Below, piece by piece: positions 22,491 to 33,900 of a stretch of DNA of 64,000 bases. Under the pieces are notes generated by a model. That model searched no databases and had not been told where the DNA came from. It was given only the letters and a program-made list of their open reading frames with translations. Positions within the stretch are counted from its first letter, which is position 1. Every line of letters starts with the position of its first letter. The DNA is from Psococerastis gibbosa (taxonomy: Eukaryota > Arthropoda > Insecta > Psocodea > Psocidae). The DNA is taken from NCBI GenBank assembly GCA_963971405.1, contig OZ020490.1:7984874-8048873 (forward strand). The letters are read 5' to 3'. The position numbers were made by a program, and so were the translations under genes.

Positions 22491-22879
22491 ACTTTTTGTT
22501 GAACATTTCAATTTTCATTTCTCCTCTATCTAAATGCGGTCACTGTTGGAACTAGTTTTTACACTTTTGCGCTTTGAATTTGTTGAAACTTGAACTTTTC
22601 GTGTCGTCGCATATGTCCATTATCATCGCTCATCAAAAAGTGAGTCTTTCTGGACATTCAATGCTTGAAATACATCCGTATCTGCCATTGTAATTATGGT
22701 ATATAACTATGTAAACGCACTTCACTTAATATTTGGCTCGAATTGGACCATGAAATAATGAAAAGTTTGAAAAGGAGAAACATGACGTTGCCTTCCGTCT
22801 CTTCGAAAATGGACTGTGTCTGAGCATGCGCAATTCTTCATAACCTTCTGCTACTATCTGAATGGCACGCAATTCAAAC
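22491..22879. other. No gene seen
   Basis: Unique-looking AT-rich sequence between the satellite and the LTR-element relic. No domain in any frame. Confidence 0.4.
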
Positions 22880-23314
22880 TTAGAAGTTCATAACATAATA
22901 TTTTGTACACCATGTTTGTCCAAGATAATGGTAAGGCCCTCCTGTGCAACGAACTCCTCTTAGTACTCCTGCTACTTGTATAATTCCATGTACAACGGGT
23001 GCATCTACTTGTATGTTAGTCCGAGGACCATATGGGAATGTCATGTATTTGTCTTTATGGAGCTGCATGCATACCTCCGGAGAGATGATGTGATCAAATT
23101 CTCTCATTACGTTCTCTTGAGTATAAGTTATCAAATCACATCCACATACATATCCTGTTTGTTTAAGAAATAGTTTGCCCTTTTTCAAAGTCAGTTTGAG
23201 AGTTCTCGGTCTCTGCAGTACCTGAACCTGCACTGCCGTAGTTGCAGAAGTCTCGAGGACTGGTTTGTCAGTCACATCCTTGCAGAGCCTGAATAGCACT
23301 GGAATTGCGTACAT
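22880..23314 (-). pseudogene. Glycoprotein-like ORF of a Gypsy-type element (partial)
   Basis: A 144-codon open frame directly following the integrase relic. It has several cysteines (a CGC cluster mid-way, further Cys near the end) and the look of an extracellular viral-type glycoprotein fragment. There is no visible signal peptide or membrane anchor. Position after integrase is where errantivirus-like Gypsy elements carry env. It overlaps the integrase C-terminus in a different frame at its start, suggesting an internal deletion has joined the two genes. Assignment as env is inference from position and composition. It is truncated and cannot be functional. Confidence 0.4.
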
Positions 23315-23990
23315 TTCCCTTCACTTTGTCCCAAATAATTCCCATTTCCCCTTGTAATTTACCCATATAAGTAGCCGGGTCGAAAGAAGTCGCATTGGCC
23401 ATGGTTATAGGGCACGCCAATTCAAAGGGACTGTGCGCCTCTATACCGTGAGCAAGTTGGAATGGAGTAAATTTTGTAACATCATTCTACTTGAATTTAT
23501 TGCGAAAATGGCGTATCCCAAATGAAGATCCCATTCCCTCGAATCTTGCTGCGCAAAGATAGACAAGGAGGTATTTAAGGTTTGGTTATACCGCTCCGTA
23601 GGATCGTATTTTGGAATAAAATTGCAAGTTATGAAATGGTCGTTACAAAAAAAATTCCACTCCTTTCATGAGAAAATCGTTGCATTATCTGAGTAAACCA
23701 GGTTTGGGAAACCTTTATCAAGGCACATTGATTTAAAACCATCTACAACAGAAGATGCTGTGGCATTTGTCAAGACACGAGTGAATACTAACTTAGTCGC
23801 GTAGTCGTCCGCGATAAAAATATAAATTTTTCGTTGATAAGAAGACGGCAAGGGGCCAATGGTATCCACTGAGATTTTTTTTTTGAGTAATAGAAGCTTC
23901 TTTCGGAATCATGAGACGAATGGGACCCTTCTTAGATGGTTTAAACGCTTGGCAATCCTTACAGGATACGACAAACTTTGAAACCAACTT
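23315..23990 (-). pseudogene. Gypsy-like retrotransposon integrase, broken
   Basis: From 23990: CKDCQAFKPSKKGP (end of the HHCC zinc finger), then, after a frameshift in the T-run near 23872-23883, VDTIGPLPSS with the first catalytic Asp. IADDYATKLV follows, then YSDNATIF with the second Asp, and PTERYNQTL with the Glu further on (near 23590). This is the DD35E core of Ty3/Gypsy-type integrases. Several stops follow. No RT, gag or LTRs were found in the window. Confidence 0.8.
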
Positions 23991-23999
23991 CTTACAGGC

Positions 24000-24927
24000 T
24001 GGGATATTAAAAAACGAGAATTAATGTTATGAAATGAGGAGCGTTGGTGCAAAACAGTGCACGTCACATAGATAAGGAATCTCAGGAAACGGCAAAAACG
24101 TTTATCTAGTAAATAATGGAAATGGAAATTGGGAAGGCAAGTAAGTCTCCTTGGTGCGTTTGGTGATTAGTAACTCATCTGAAGTGTTTTAGAACATTCA
24201 AAATACATAACCGAATGATTATTAAATAATTCAGTTTGGACATGTCTTCTTTTGGTTGAACCGCACTGGACATGTTATATTTTGGTCCGACCTCTATAGA
24301 CATGTGCCCACATTCTTTGTTTGCTTAAGTCACCATAAATGAAATGTATGGCTAAAAAAATATCTCACACCCTTGCATCTGTTGTTTCACAATTTTTTTT
24401 TATAGTAGGGCTATTGATAAATTGATGAATTATTATATAGCTTAGTCAGAACTCTTAATATCTAGGCCAGATGCATGAATAATGACTTTAAACTTTGAAA
24501 TCAAACTATTTTATTTTAATGGTATGAAAGTACAAGTATATAAACAAAACATTTAACCCTTTATTTGGCAAATTTAAGCACCTGTCAGAATTGCTTCAAA
24601 TTTCAGTGTTTTGTTGATGGAGGGCTAGTTAGGCAGAATGTGACAAAAAATCCTGCTCAGATCGCCCCAAAGTCGAGCTTTAGGGTGTATCATCTGGGAT
24701 ACATGGCCAAATTGCGCTAATTCCTATATGTTAAAAACCTGTATCAGTGGTGACAAATTGCCAAATGCTAGATATACAAACATGCATCATGGGTAACACT
24801 ATAAATTTGGAGTAATTATTGTTTTAGTCAGCTAGATTCCCTGCTAATGCTTATTCACGCTTTTGGCCTGAATTGTGAAATAAAGTCAGACCTGTTAATG
24901 CTTTCTATATTTTATTATTTCTATAAC
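24000..24927. other. No gene seen
   Basis: AT-rich. The short block 24231-24310 contains GGACATGT three times (in either orientation) as a local repeat. Otherwise nothing recognisable. It lies downstream of the piggyBac relic and may include its 3' untranslated part. Confidence 0.4.
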
Positions 24928-26183
24928 TTAAATAGGTGATGAAATATTGAAAAAAGGTACTTTGTTTTGTTTTGTATTATGAAATGCAAGGAAGCAATTT
25001 CTGTTCTTAACAAAACAAACTCGTGCATCACACTTGATGCATTTCACGTCGGTGAGCCCTTTTGAGCAATGCCTGCACCGACCCCTGGGGCAAAAAGCCG
25101 GCATGTGTCCTACTTGATCCGTTCGAACGTCCAAAGGAGGAAGTCCAACTGCAGGTGCCTTCCTTTTTACTCCCGAAATCAAGGGACGGGGGATATTAAC
25201 AGTCCGTTGATAGTTTATCAAACATTCCGCAACTGAGTGTCTGAAATCTTTCAGAGTCATGTGCTTGGCATCACCCATCATCTTCAGCTGCCTTCTGTAC
25301 AACAGCCATGCATTATTAATGCAAATGTCTAGGATCTGGCCGAAAATAGTTAGATACCACCGCTTTCTCCTAAACGGTGTCTTGTAAAGTGCGATAAGCA
25401 TGTCGCTGAGGTCGACTCCTCCCATGTGTTTATTATAGATTGTGACAATTTTTGGACACTTAATTGGCACCTTGGTTTTCTCCTTCTTACAGTAACGTAA
25501 GACTTCCGTCTCTGGTTGCCTCCCAACATAATTGGATGCCAAATGCTCATCTTTGTTGTCGCGCCACTTGACGACTACGACTTTCCTCTTGTTGTCGGCT
25601 ACCTGCTCACTTGTACCTCGGTCAGCTTTTTTTTTTTTTTTTAAGTTACCAGTAGCTCCTTTGGTTCGGTTACTTCTTACGGTTCCTAGAGCTAAAATTC
25701 CATAGTCTTTTCGAAGTTTCCACAGCAACCAAAGAGAAGTAAAGTAGTTGTCGAAGTACAACGTTTGTAGTGCTGGATCTGGTATCGACCTGCAGAGAGC
25801 TAAAACAACTTTCGCCCCAAATCCTTGACCTTCCAAATCCTGATACTGCCGAAAAGTGCATCAAGCAAGTCTAAAGCTTCAATGATTGTGCAAGCACATT
25901 CCTTTGCTTCGTACTAAATGTGTAACGCGCAGTCCTCTTCAAGGCAGTCACAAGTTTCGACTCCTTCAGTAGGTGTATCTTCATCATCACCTGCACTGTC
26001 AATAATATTGGAATAAAATTTCCTAGCTTGGAATGTCTCCAGCCTTCTCCAGTCTTTTCCAAACAGTTGGATTAGAAGTGCATCCACGTCTTGCTTCTTC
26101 GCATTTCCTACTGTGTGCTTGAGTGGCAACTGGTTTAAATGAAAATTTCTTACTCCTTTGAAAGACATCCTTCTCTTCAGCAA
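24928..26183 (-). pseudogene. piggyBac transposase, internally deleted
   Basis: The N-terminal part (26183-25914) has acidic and KDWRRLET-like sequence. The C-terminal part (25836-24928) is a clean 302-codon frame: LYFDNYFTSLWLL (second catalytic Asp), KYNKHMGGVDLSDML-like block IYNKHMGGVDLSDMLIALY (third Asp), KRWYLTIFGQILDICINNAW, and a C-terminal cysteine-rich zinc domain (CPRGRCRHCSKG...CIKCDARVCF). The block with the first catalytic Asp is gone between about 25870 and 25836, where roughly 0.9 kb of coding sequence is missing by comparison with family length. A long A-run on the coding strand (T-run 25629-25642) encodes a lysine stretch. Confidence 0.9.
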
Positions 26184-26336
26184 AGTCTCTGAGGCTTATC
26201 CAGGGAGTTTTTAAAACATCTGGCCATTTACATAAACACTGGAACCTGCCTTCTTAGTAATTGTAATGACTTTCATATTGGAAATATTTTCCAAATTTTT
26301 GTACAAAATAGAAAGTGATTTAGTGTCACTAATGTG

Positions 26337-26710
26337 TCAGCCTTCGCCTAATTCCATCACTGTTCCAAATGTTTCGAGAACTTCTTTGTATTCTTCTGTG
26401 GAGAAGATGGAACACTTTTTCACAAGCTTCTTCTCGATCCTTCCAAATACCCTCTCAGCGGGCAAAAATGAATGGCCCCTAACTGGGAAGGTCAAAGTAA
26501 TTTCTTTCAATGTCTTGTTACTGGTATTTGCAAGGAAATACATTAAGGCGTGAAGGATAATGTTGTTTTTATTTTGGCCACCACATCCGTCAGCAAATAT
26601 ACGTAAATGCAGATTTTTTTTGTTATCGGTTATTTTCATACTCAAGAAATTAAGTACGGCTAAAAATGCCTCCAATGAACCTCGTCCCGACTGAGTTTCA
26701 ATCCATACAC
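26337..26710 (-). pseudogene. DUF7869-type domain fragment
   Basis: Reads ETQSGRGSLEAF, LRIFADGCGGQNKNNIILHA, ITLTFPVRGHSFLPAERVFG and IEKKLVKK. The D-x-C-G-G-Q-N-K-N and F-x-x-RGHSFLP-x-R-x-FG blocks are those of DUF7869 proteins, an RNase H-like family found in repeated transposon-like genes. Truncated on both sides; sandwiched between two piggyBac relics in the same orientation. Confidence 0.75.
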
Positions 26711-26799
26711 TTTAAATATAACATTGTCATGAGTGGTGGGTTGAGCATGAGCTCACATGAAATAGAAAAGCTTACCCGCAGGAACAACAATATGGAAAT

Positions 26800-27224
26800 A
26801 TTCCCATTATTGAAAATATGCGAGTGGTTGCATATACCAGCGCTTTGTTCGCATCTATAAAGTGCAATCAGCATGTCCATGAGTTCTACTCCCCCCATGT
26901 GTACATTGTACCTTGTAGTACCTCAAAATAGTTTGCAACGGGTAAACAGTCCACAATGTTGCTGGCCAGTAAAAGTTCCTTCTTGCCGATCCATTTCGTT
27001 AACACCACGTTCTTCTCATTGTCGACTATTTGGAAACTTGAACCACGGGAGTGTTTTTTCGTCGCAGTCACCTCAGCCCCCTTTAGCCGGTCCGACCGAA
27101 TAGTTCCCAATGCGAGAATGCCATATTTGTACATCAGCCAGTAAATTAGGTCCAGGCGACAAAACCAACTATCCATATATATTGCTGGAAGAGGGGAGGT
27201 GATTGTTTGGGACAGTGCAGGCAC
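26800..27224 (-). pseudogene. Second piggyBac transposase fragment
   Basis: A different piggyBac copy: IYMDSWFCRLDLIYWLM (second catalytic Asp), YGILALGTIRSDR, VLTKWIGKKELLLASN, then after a frameshift MGGVELMDMLIALYR. The third catalytic Asp of GGVD is replaced by Glu (GGVE), which with the truncation indicates loss of function. It shares the YGILALGT block with the copy at 24928-25836 but is clearly diverged from it. Confidence 0.85.
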
Positions 27225-27397
27225 TGCTTCTTCTGCCGTTTGAAAGATTTTATTTATACTGGTGTACCAAAGATTTCGATTTTATGTCTACTATGACCTG
27301 GATTATTAACTCATGCACTCTAGGTATGTAACTTGGACCAATTCCTTCTTAGTTTCATTACTTTTAGCTTTAATACTGTATCATAAACCTTCTGAAG

Positions 27398-27884
27398 CCT
27401 GATCATGGCAATTTTAATACCGGGGTTAATATAATACCATGTCAGGTGATGGTATTAATTCAATTGTTTAAAATAAATTTCAGAATTTTTTAATTTTTGA
27501 TGCTGGTACTCGTCGCAAGAGTGCTAAGCGCGGAAAATTCAAATTGTGTCTATTTAAACAATTGAATGATCTTTAACTATATTTTTGATGAGTTTCTCTA
27601 TTTTTTCTGCCTTAGATTAATTAGACAAATTATTTATAATCCTTACTATATTAATTCAAAATTAAAACTTGTTTATGTCTGGGGCGATATGTGTTTATAT
27701 TTGCTATTTATATTTGCTACGGCAGCGTCGCGTCAGTTCAGTTCTTTAGTATTGCCAACATCACAATTTAAAAAATTCTGAAATTTGCTGTTAATTTATT
27801 TTAAACAATTGAACTAACACCATCACGTGTCACGGTTTTATATTAACCCCGGTATTATAATCGCCTCGATCAGGCTGCTTCAGA
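27398..27884. mobile_element. MITE with ~85-bp inverted ends
   Basis: Left end 27398-27480 (CCTGATCATGGC, ATACCGGGGTTAATATAA, TTCAATTGTTTAAAATAAAT) matches the reverse complement of 27795-27884 along its whole length. The interior is AT-rich without coding potential. Related end sequences (CCGGCATTAAAATCGCCATG) occur near 34633-34660, and a fragment with the GCGCGGGAAATTCAAATT block lies near 32920-33000. Exact termini and target duplication not settled. Confidence 0.75.
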
Positions 27885-27987
27885 CGGGAACAATATGAGG
27901 GGTTCTTGCTTTTACGCCCGCAGCGTATGATTTTCCTTAGTTATATCTGGGTCATCAAACCAGAGGTTAGAAACTTTAACACTGCAG

Positions 27988-28311
27988 TTGTTTTGTTTTG
28001 ATTGTCACGAAGGAGCTCCGCAAGTGACATTTGAAGTGGCCATGTGCGGTGTTGTGCGAGGAGACGACAGTCAAGCACATGTGCTTGACGGTGAGCTCAT
28101 CCCCGCAACTGCACAGCGATGGGGAGCGCCTGCCATTAAGTGGCCATGGGTAAGCCTTGTGTGGCCAATTCTGAGCCGAGCCATAACCACTTCTTCCCTT
28201 CTCGGCGATTTTCTAGTAGTAGATTATATTGCTTACTATTTTGGAAGTGTAGTGGGTGCTGGAACTCTGCCTATTAGCCACTGGTATCGTTCCCTTCTGA
28301 AGGATCCCTAG
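27988..28311 (+). other. Unrecognised 107-codon open frame
   Basis: Open frame with a hydrophobic C-terminal half and no domain I recognise. No splice sites or neighbours support it as a gene. Probably repeat-derived or chance. Confidence 0.15.
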
Positions 28312-28319
28312 CAGTATTT

Positions 28320-28960
28320 TACCGTGAGCATACTGCTAATTATTAATTTGGTTATACATTTTAAAGCGCACTGTACCTACATTAGTCCATATTTAACGTT
28401 GCACTGTTTTAGTTTTAATATAAGGCATTGTATGCTTAGACCAGCATATAATACTCTTGACACGGCATTTTAGATGTACTACATGAAAAAGTTGGGGAGC
28501 CAATGCTTACCTTTTGCCACAAGGTTACTTCATGTTGGCATGGCAACATAAATAACACAAGCTTATAGTGTTAAATCTACTTGGACGGCAAGTTTTTATT
28601 GTTTTTGTATTGTGTTTTCTCTCTATTCTACGTTTATAATTAATTATGGTTGCTTCTTCTGCCACTCATAACTGTACTCAGTGATTCCAAGAAGGAATTA
28701 AATTCCACAGGTAGGCAATGCGTTACAAAAATTATTATGTGCAGCTCTTACAATCCCAAACCATTGGAACTATAAGTGTCCAAGTGATTTAGGCTTACAC
28801 AAAAAATTGCAATTCATTTTTAAAAGTTTAGGTTTTAAATAGAACTAGGCTGCACCTATTAAAACCTTTTGGCCAAACGCTAGGTAGAAGTAGACGATAA
28901 TAAAAATAGCGACTCAACAAACCTGGATTTAAAACTTGCCACACAAATGAGACAGAGACA
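28320..28960. other. No gene seen
   Basis: AT-rich non-coding sequence leading into the palindrome at 28967. Nothing recognised. Confidence 0.5.
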
Positions 28961-28966
28961 TTGTTG

Positions 28967-29183
28967 CTAGTGTCAGAGGATTGCTGCCTCTGCCCCTTTG
29001 GGATCTATATTCTGCCCAAACTTATGGACGACCCGGTGGCCAATTTTGCTGAGTGCCTGTTTGGGCCGGGACCAGAGTCAAAGAGACAGGCACTCAGCCG
29101 CCGCCGCCGGGTCGTCCATAAGTTTGGGTAGAATATAGATCCCAACGGGGCAGAGACAACGTTCATCTGCCTGACACTAGGTA
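28967..29183. repeat. Long palindrome with GC-rich centre
   Basis: Left arm 28990-29060 (TCTGCCCCTTTGGGATCTAT, CCCAAACTTATGGACGACCC, GAGTGCCTGT) and right arm 29087-29157 are reverse complements with few differences. A spacer of about 27 bp contains GGGCCGGGACC. Outer CTAGTGTCAG (about 28968) and CTGACACTAG (about 29170) extend the symmetry. The right arm carries a (CCG)n expansion at about 29098-29108. Fold-back MITE or recent inverted duplication. Confidence 0.85.
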
Positions 29184-29379
29184 ACCCGTGTGTTTTACCA
29201 CAGCGTTACGTTACGGAAATTTTAACATGGCGTGTCTAGAGTATTATATGGTCTATGATTGTAAGCGTAAATGTATTTAATAATTAATAATTGACTTATG
29301 GGCAATGATTATTATGATATTTAGATATCACGTTTACATGTGAATTTAGAGGAAGCAGTCCGTTAACAAATAGGCCACC

Positions 29380-29560
29380 CCAAAATAGGCTGGTTTATAA
29401 ACATATACATTTTTTTTAGTTTAATACATAAGTTACAACAATTAGCAGGGGACTATTTCTTACATATCAGTAGGAAGATTTCTTTAGTTTTGATGCAGGG
29501 GTTTTTTCCGCGAAACCGACCGAAAATTGAAATTTACCGAGTTATGAAATCCATGGGAAA
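29380..29560. repeat. Dispersed repeat, copy also at 35760-35970
   Basis: Shares AATTAGCAGRGGACTAYTTC and the GGGGTTTTCCG, AAATTTACCGA blocks with 35866-35972. The two copies are in the same orientation. Class not recognised. Confidence 0.6.
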
Positions 29561-29721
29561 ATTATAACAAAAATGAAAAAAAACCTTATAATGTGGTGTA
29601 TGAAATGGTCTTCTGCCAATTAAATGGGCTGAATCTTTCTAAACTGACTATTAACTTAAATAAAAAATGGAAACCAACCTATTACATAATATATATTGCA
29701 ACCGACATGGGTTAATTGTAA

Positions 29722-29757
29722 AAGTGGGCCGAAAGACCCAAAGTTCGCCCAGATGGA
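29722..29757 (+). repeat. GGGCCGAAAGGCCC hairpin, LINE tail motif
   Basis: AAGTGGGCCGAAAGACCCAA recurs at 51485 (GTGGGCCGAAAGGCCCAA), 53381 (GTGGTCCGAAAGGCTCAA) and inverted at 58459-58478. A short GGCC/GGCC hairpin with a GAAA-type loop precedes AT-rich tails, as at LINE 3' ends. Confidence 0.55.
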
Positions 29758-29824
29758 ATACAAAGATAATTTTCTTTCTTTCCTTCTATTTTGGGTTTAT
29801 ACCGGCATACGGTATGCTTCCTGT

Positions 29825-30445
29825 TAAGGGCAAGCCGGAGTCGCCGATATTCCATTTTCTGTTCAAACTTCAATTTCTCATGAAATATGGAACGCAAAAC
29901 AATAAAAAAAATGCTGAATGGCAAGAAGAATTTTTTTCTCCTAATTTTGATGCATAGTATGTGGCCTTAACTAACTCCAATTTGCCACAGTTGATGTGTT
30001 CGTTACTTCCACTCTGGGAGTAGCTAATGTTTCCTTCTTCACCGTACATCTTTATCGGTGGCTGCTCAGTAAATAAAGTTCTGAGGATTTGGTAATTTAC
30101 TAATAAAGAAAGAGACGCTAATGAGTTTTACGCCATTTTATTTTCCAGTCTTAAAACCCCGCGCTCCCGCGCAACAATCAAAACAAAAACAAGAACCATG
30201 ACGCCACGCAGTGGCGACATAATTCCCAACAGATGAACTCCTAAGAGACCGTTATTTTTTGCGTATCAAGTTCACTAACTATAGCCGATCGGTATTGATG
30301 ATTGCAACATACTATATATCAAAATTAGGAGAAAAAATTCTTCTTTCCATTCAGCATTTTTTCATTGTTCTGCGTTCCATATTTCATGAGAAATTAAAGT
30401 TTGCACAGAAATGGAATATCGGCGACTCCGGTTTGCCCTTATGAT
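29825..30445. repeat. Fold-back element, ~130-bp arms
   Basis: The left arm (about 29830-29960: GGCAAGCCGGAGTCGCCGAT, GAAATATGGAACGCAAAACA, AGAAGAATTTTTTTCTCCTA) matches the reverse complement of 30305-30441, separated by about 345 bp. The right arm has small deletions. No coding capacity. Possibly a transposon reduced to its ends. Confidence 0.85.
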
Positions 30446-30922
30446 TTTGGTCACTTTATTTTAAGGGACTTTTTTGCAATAAATGTTTACTGTAGATTCA
30501 GTTGTGTGTCAGGATATTAAATATGAAATCTGTTGATTGCCTATGTGCTATCTGAATGTGTAATTATTTTTATGGTGAAACAATGAGTTTGGTGTGTGGT
30601 TGTTTATAAACTGTTTGGAAATCATATTGAACTTTTATTTATTTAAATATTGACCTTTCCTTAGAAATGTGGTTGGCCCTAAGGCTTTAAACCGTGCCGG
30701 ATTTACAGTTTCTCAAGACAAGTAGAGTGGTGGTACGGACTCCGAAGCGCCAGATCGTATCTGCAGAAATGCCGCTATGTAGGTAGCTACTGTACAGTAC
30801 TGTAGAACTAATCGAAGCTAAAATCTGTGTTTACTAAACAATCTATGTTTATTTGGAAAAATCTCAACGACAACCGTCCAGATCTAGCTGTTCCATAAAA
30901 AAGGCTAAATTACTAGTAAATA
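30446..30922. other. Upstream of EF-hand gene, no gene seen
   Basis: AT-rich interval before the EF-hand start codon. It should contain the 5' untranslated region or promoter of that gene, but I see no clear TATA box or initiator to single out. Confidence 0.4.
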
Positions 30923-33900
30923 ATGGCTAAATTATTGTGTGATGTTTGGAAAACCTTAGACATGCTATGTGCCGCTGTAGCAGCTGATAAAAATAAAAGA
31001 ATCAGCCTTAAGGAACGCTTCGAGGCTTATGATGATGATAAGACGGGACTTGTCTCCCGTAAGTATTGTTGTTGTCAACGATAATAAAATATAATAAATA
31101 AATAATTAAGCTTCGGTAAAGGTTCAGTTTAGCTACCCCTCATAAAATCAGAAAATTTGGTTCTATATCGTTGATTTAGCTTTAAAGAAACCCATTTCCC
31201 AAAGAATTAAAAGTTGGAAAAGTATAATTTTTGAGTTGAAATTTAAAAAACATTTACAAGAGGATGTGCGAAGTGTTTTACTCGATAAGTGGATGACTTA
31301 ATAGTGAAAGTGGTTGTTTTTTATTAGCATTCTTGCTATTTCTCCAAACACTACTACTACTTCTACTACTACTACTAGTTACAGCCGAATTTAGTTCGAA
31401 TTTTTGCATGGGCAGGTATAGGTACAAATTGGTAATAAAATTTTTTATGGAAGGAACATTGCCAGAGGCATGTAAATAAGATAACCCTTAAAATATGAAT
31501 TCCCTTGCAAATGGGATGTTTTCCTTCCATATTAAAAGCATTTTCATTAGACTTTTAATACAGCGGGGTAGCTAAACTGAACCTTTACCATCGTCTGCTC
31601 TTGTCGGGGCTTGTAGTCCAGCGGTTAAGACGACCCCCTGGTTGAGGTATCCGTCCATGTGAAAGACTTCGATGATTTTTACGTTGGATTTTATCTCTTG
31701 ATAGTTGGTTTATGATTAACGGGTGCCCCGTAAGGGATATTATGGCTCCCGCCGTTCCAGTTAATACATGGATTTATCTAATCTAGTTTAGAGATGGTCG
31801 AAATTTTTGAATTCTAACTCGAAAATAGCGGAGCTCACTGTACATTTAGTAAGGGGAGTTGTATGTAGTTTAAAAATACGTCGATGGGAAAGCATAAGCG
31901 TGCATCGGCAGTATTCTTCATTCCCTTAGGCGCAAACTCCACCGACCTCGATAGTGATATTGACGTGGTATCAGGCTTTTTTAGACTGTCTTTAATGTCT
32001 GTACCACATCAATAACAATATCACTATCGAGGTCGGTGGACTTTGCGCCACAGTCCTGATACGGCGGAGTCTTTAAATTTATTGGTGAAACAGTTGCCTA
32101 CCCTAATTTTTGCAGGAGTTACAGATTTATCGCCCTAGTTGATGGCTTATACCACTTTCTTTCCTTTTTACAAGCCTTTAAGAAAAATATTTTTATGAAA
32201 TGCCAATGGCAGAGTAATACATGAGGTGTCATAAAGTAGAAGAAATGTTCCTCTTCATTTTGTTTGATAGTAACGACTAACGTTGACAAATCAACTTCAA
32301 CTAAGTGTGGCGGCTACAAAATGTACATCAATGCGTAGAGGGATAAAAGGGATATTTTTTGTTTGTTTATGACTCCTCAATTGGCTTTACTATCGACATT
32401 TCATGATACATTTCAAAAAAAAATTGAAAGTGGGGTACCATTGGTCCGCTGCAATTTTTTCCATTATTTTTTTTAGCAGCCCGTACGCAATCAGGACCTG
32501 TTACATTGTTGCATACATTTTTTTTTCTAAAAAAAAAATTTTCTGCTAAAATCAATATTAAAAATGATTAAATTTATGTTTATTAACTACGTGAATTATG
32601 TGAATAGGCTATGATCAGTAGAAAATCTTCCAGATTAGCTTTATAACTTTACTATCTTCCCGATTCTTTTCTAGTGGAAACATTTTTGTTGGTTATAACC
32701 CGTGAGTTACATCGGCTTATACATGTGACCTGTTTAGAAGCTAATAATTTGGCGGAATACTTCAAAGTCGCCGACGGCCGCATCCACTATAAGCAACTAT
32801 GTGATGTCATCGACAGATCAGGTGGGTAATAGATTATTGCTGAGTTCAGGGTAGTGTGAGGGTCGTAAGCCTCAGTCTAATCAGAATATTGGCGCACCGC
32901 TATGTAATACATAATACCGGGGTTTATTTTTTAATACCGCATTAGTAAGGTGTCCTGTGACGGTGTATGCGCGGGAAATTCAAATTCGCTCCTTGCTTTG
33001 CCAGCTGTTTCAACTGCAAAAATTCAATTTTTGTTTTATTGTAATAAAACGTCCAATCGCCGTATCTGCAAGCCGTTACAAAAGTTAAAATGTCTTGGCT
33101 GAGGTGTAGGAGTTACATTGATTAAAACTGCCGGAAAAAACTTTGGAACGCTCTACTGAAAAATTAGTAGGCCTATTTTGCAGTTAGAACAGTTGTCAAA
33201 TCAAGGAGCGAATTATATAACAGCAAAGGCTTTCACGGCCGGAGTCGAATGAAGAACCAGTAGAATCCGGGCTGATGGGCCGTGGTCGAAATGAAAGCGA
33301 ACTTCCAAACATTTCGTCGACATCTTCAACTGAGCCTCAGCTGCTGAGCCTCCGAGATACAATCTTAGAAGTCTACGCAGTTCCACTGAAGATGTCGACC
33401 GCAGATGTTGACGAAACGTTTGGAAGTTCGCTTTCATTTCGACAACGGCCCATCAGCCTGGGTTCTTCAAGGAGCGAATTAATAAATTATTGGAATACAA
33501 GAGAATGGTTGCATAGTTTGATAATTGAAGGAAAACTAATAAACATTACAAATGTACAAGTAGAATTTTGGGTTTCCAGAAGTCATGCAGGTAATATTTA
33601 AGACGAGAAAATGTTATGCTCCTTCAAAAGGGTGTAGGCAATGTAATATGAAATTTTCTTATGACCACTTTCATAAACTTTGCGGCTACGGCACAAGAAA
33701 TTATTTAATTTCGTCTAAAATCCACGTTCTTTTCTTATTAATCTCTTCTTTGCTAAATTCAAACGTCAAGGTCATACAAATCACTCAAAAATCACTTCTC
33801 AATTTTTTTTTATATTATGCTATTTTTTAAAAAATAAAACTAGGTTTTACCGTAATATTATAGGCTATACATTAAATTACAACACGGAGTTTTTTTTTCT

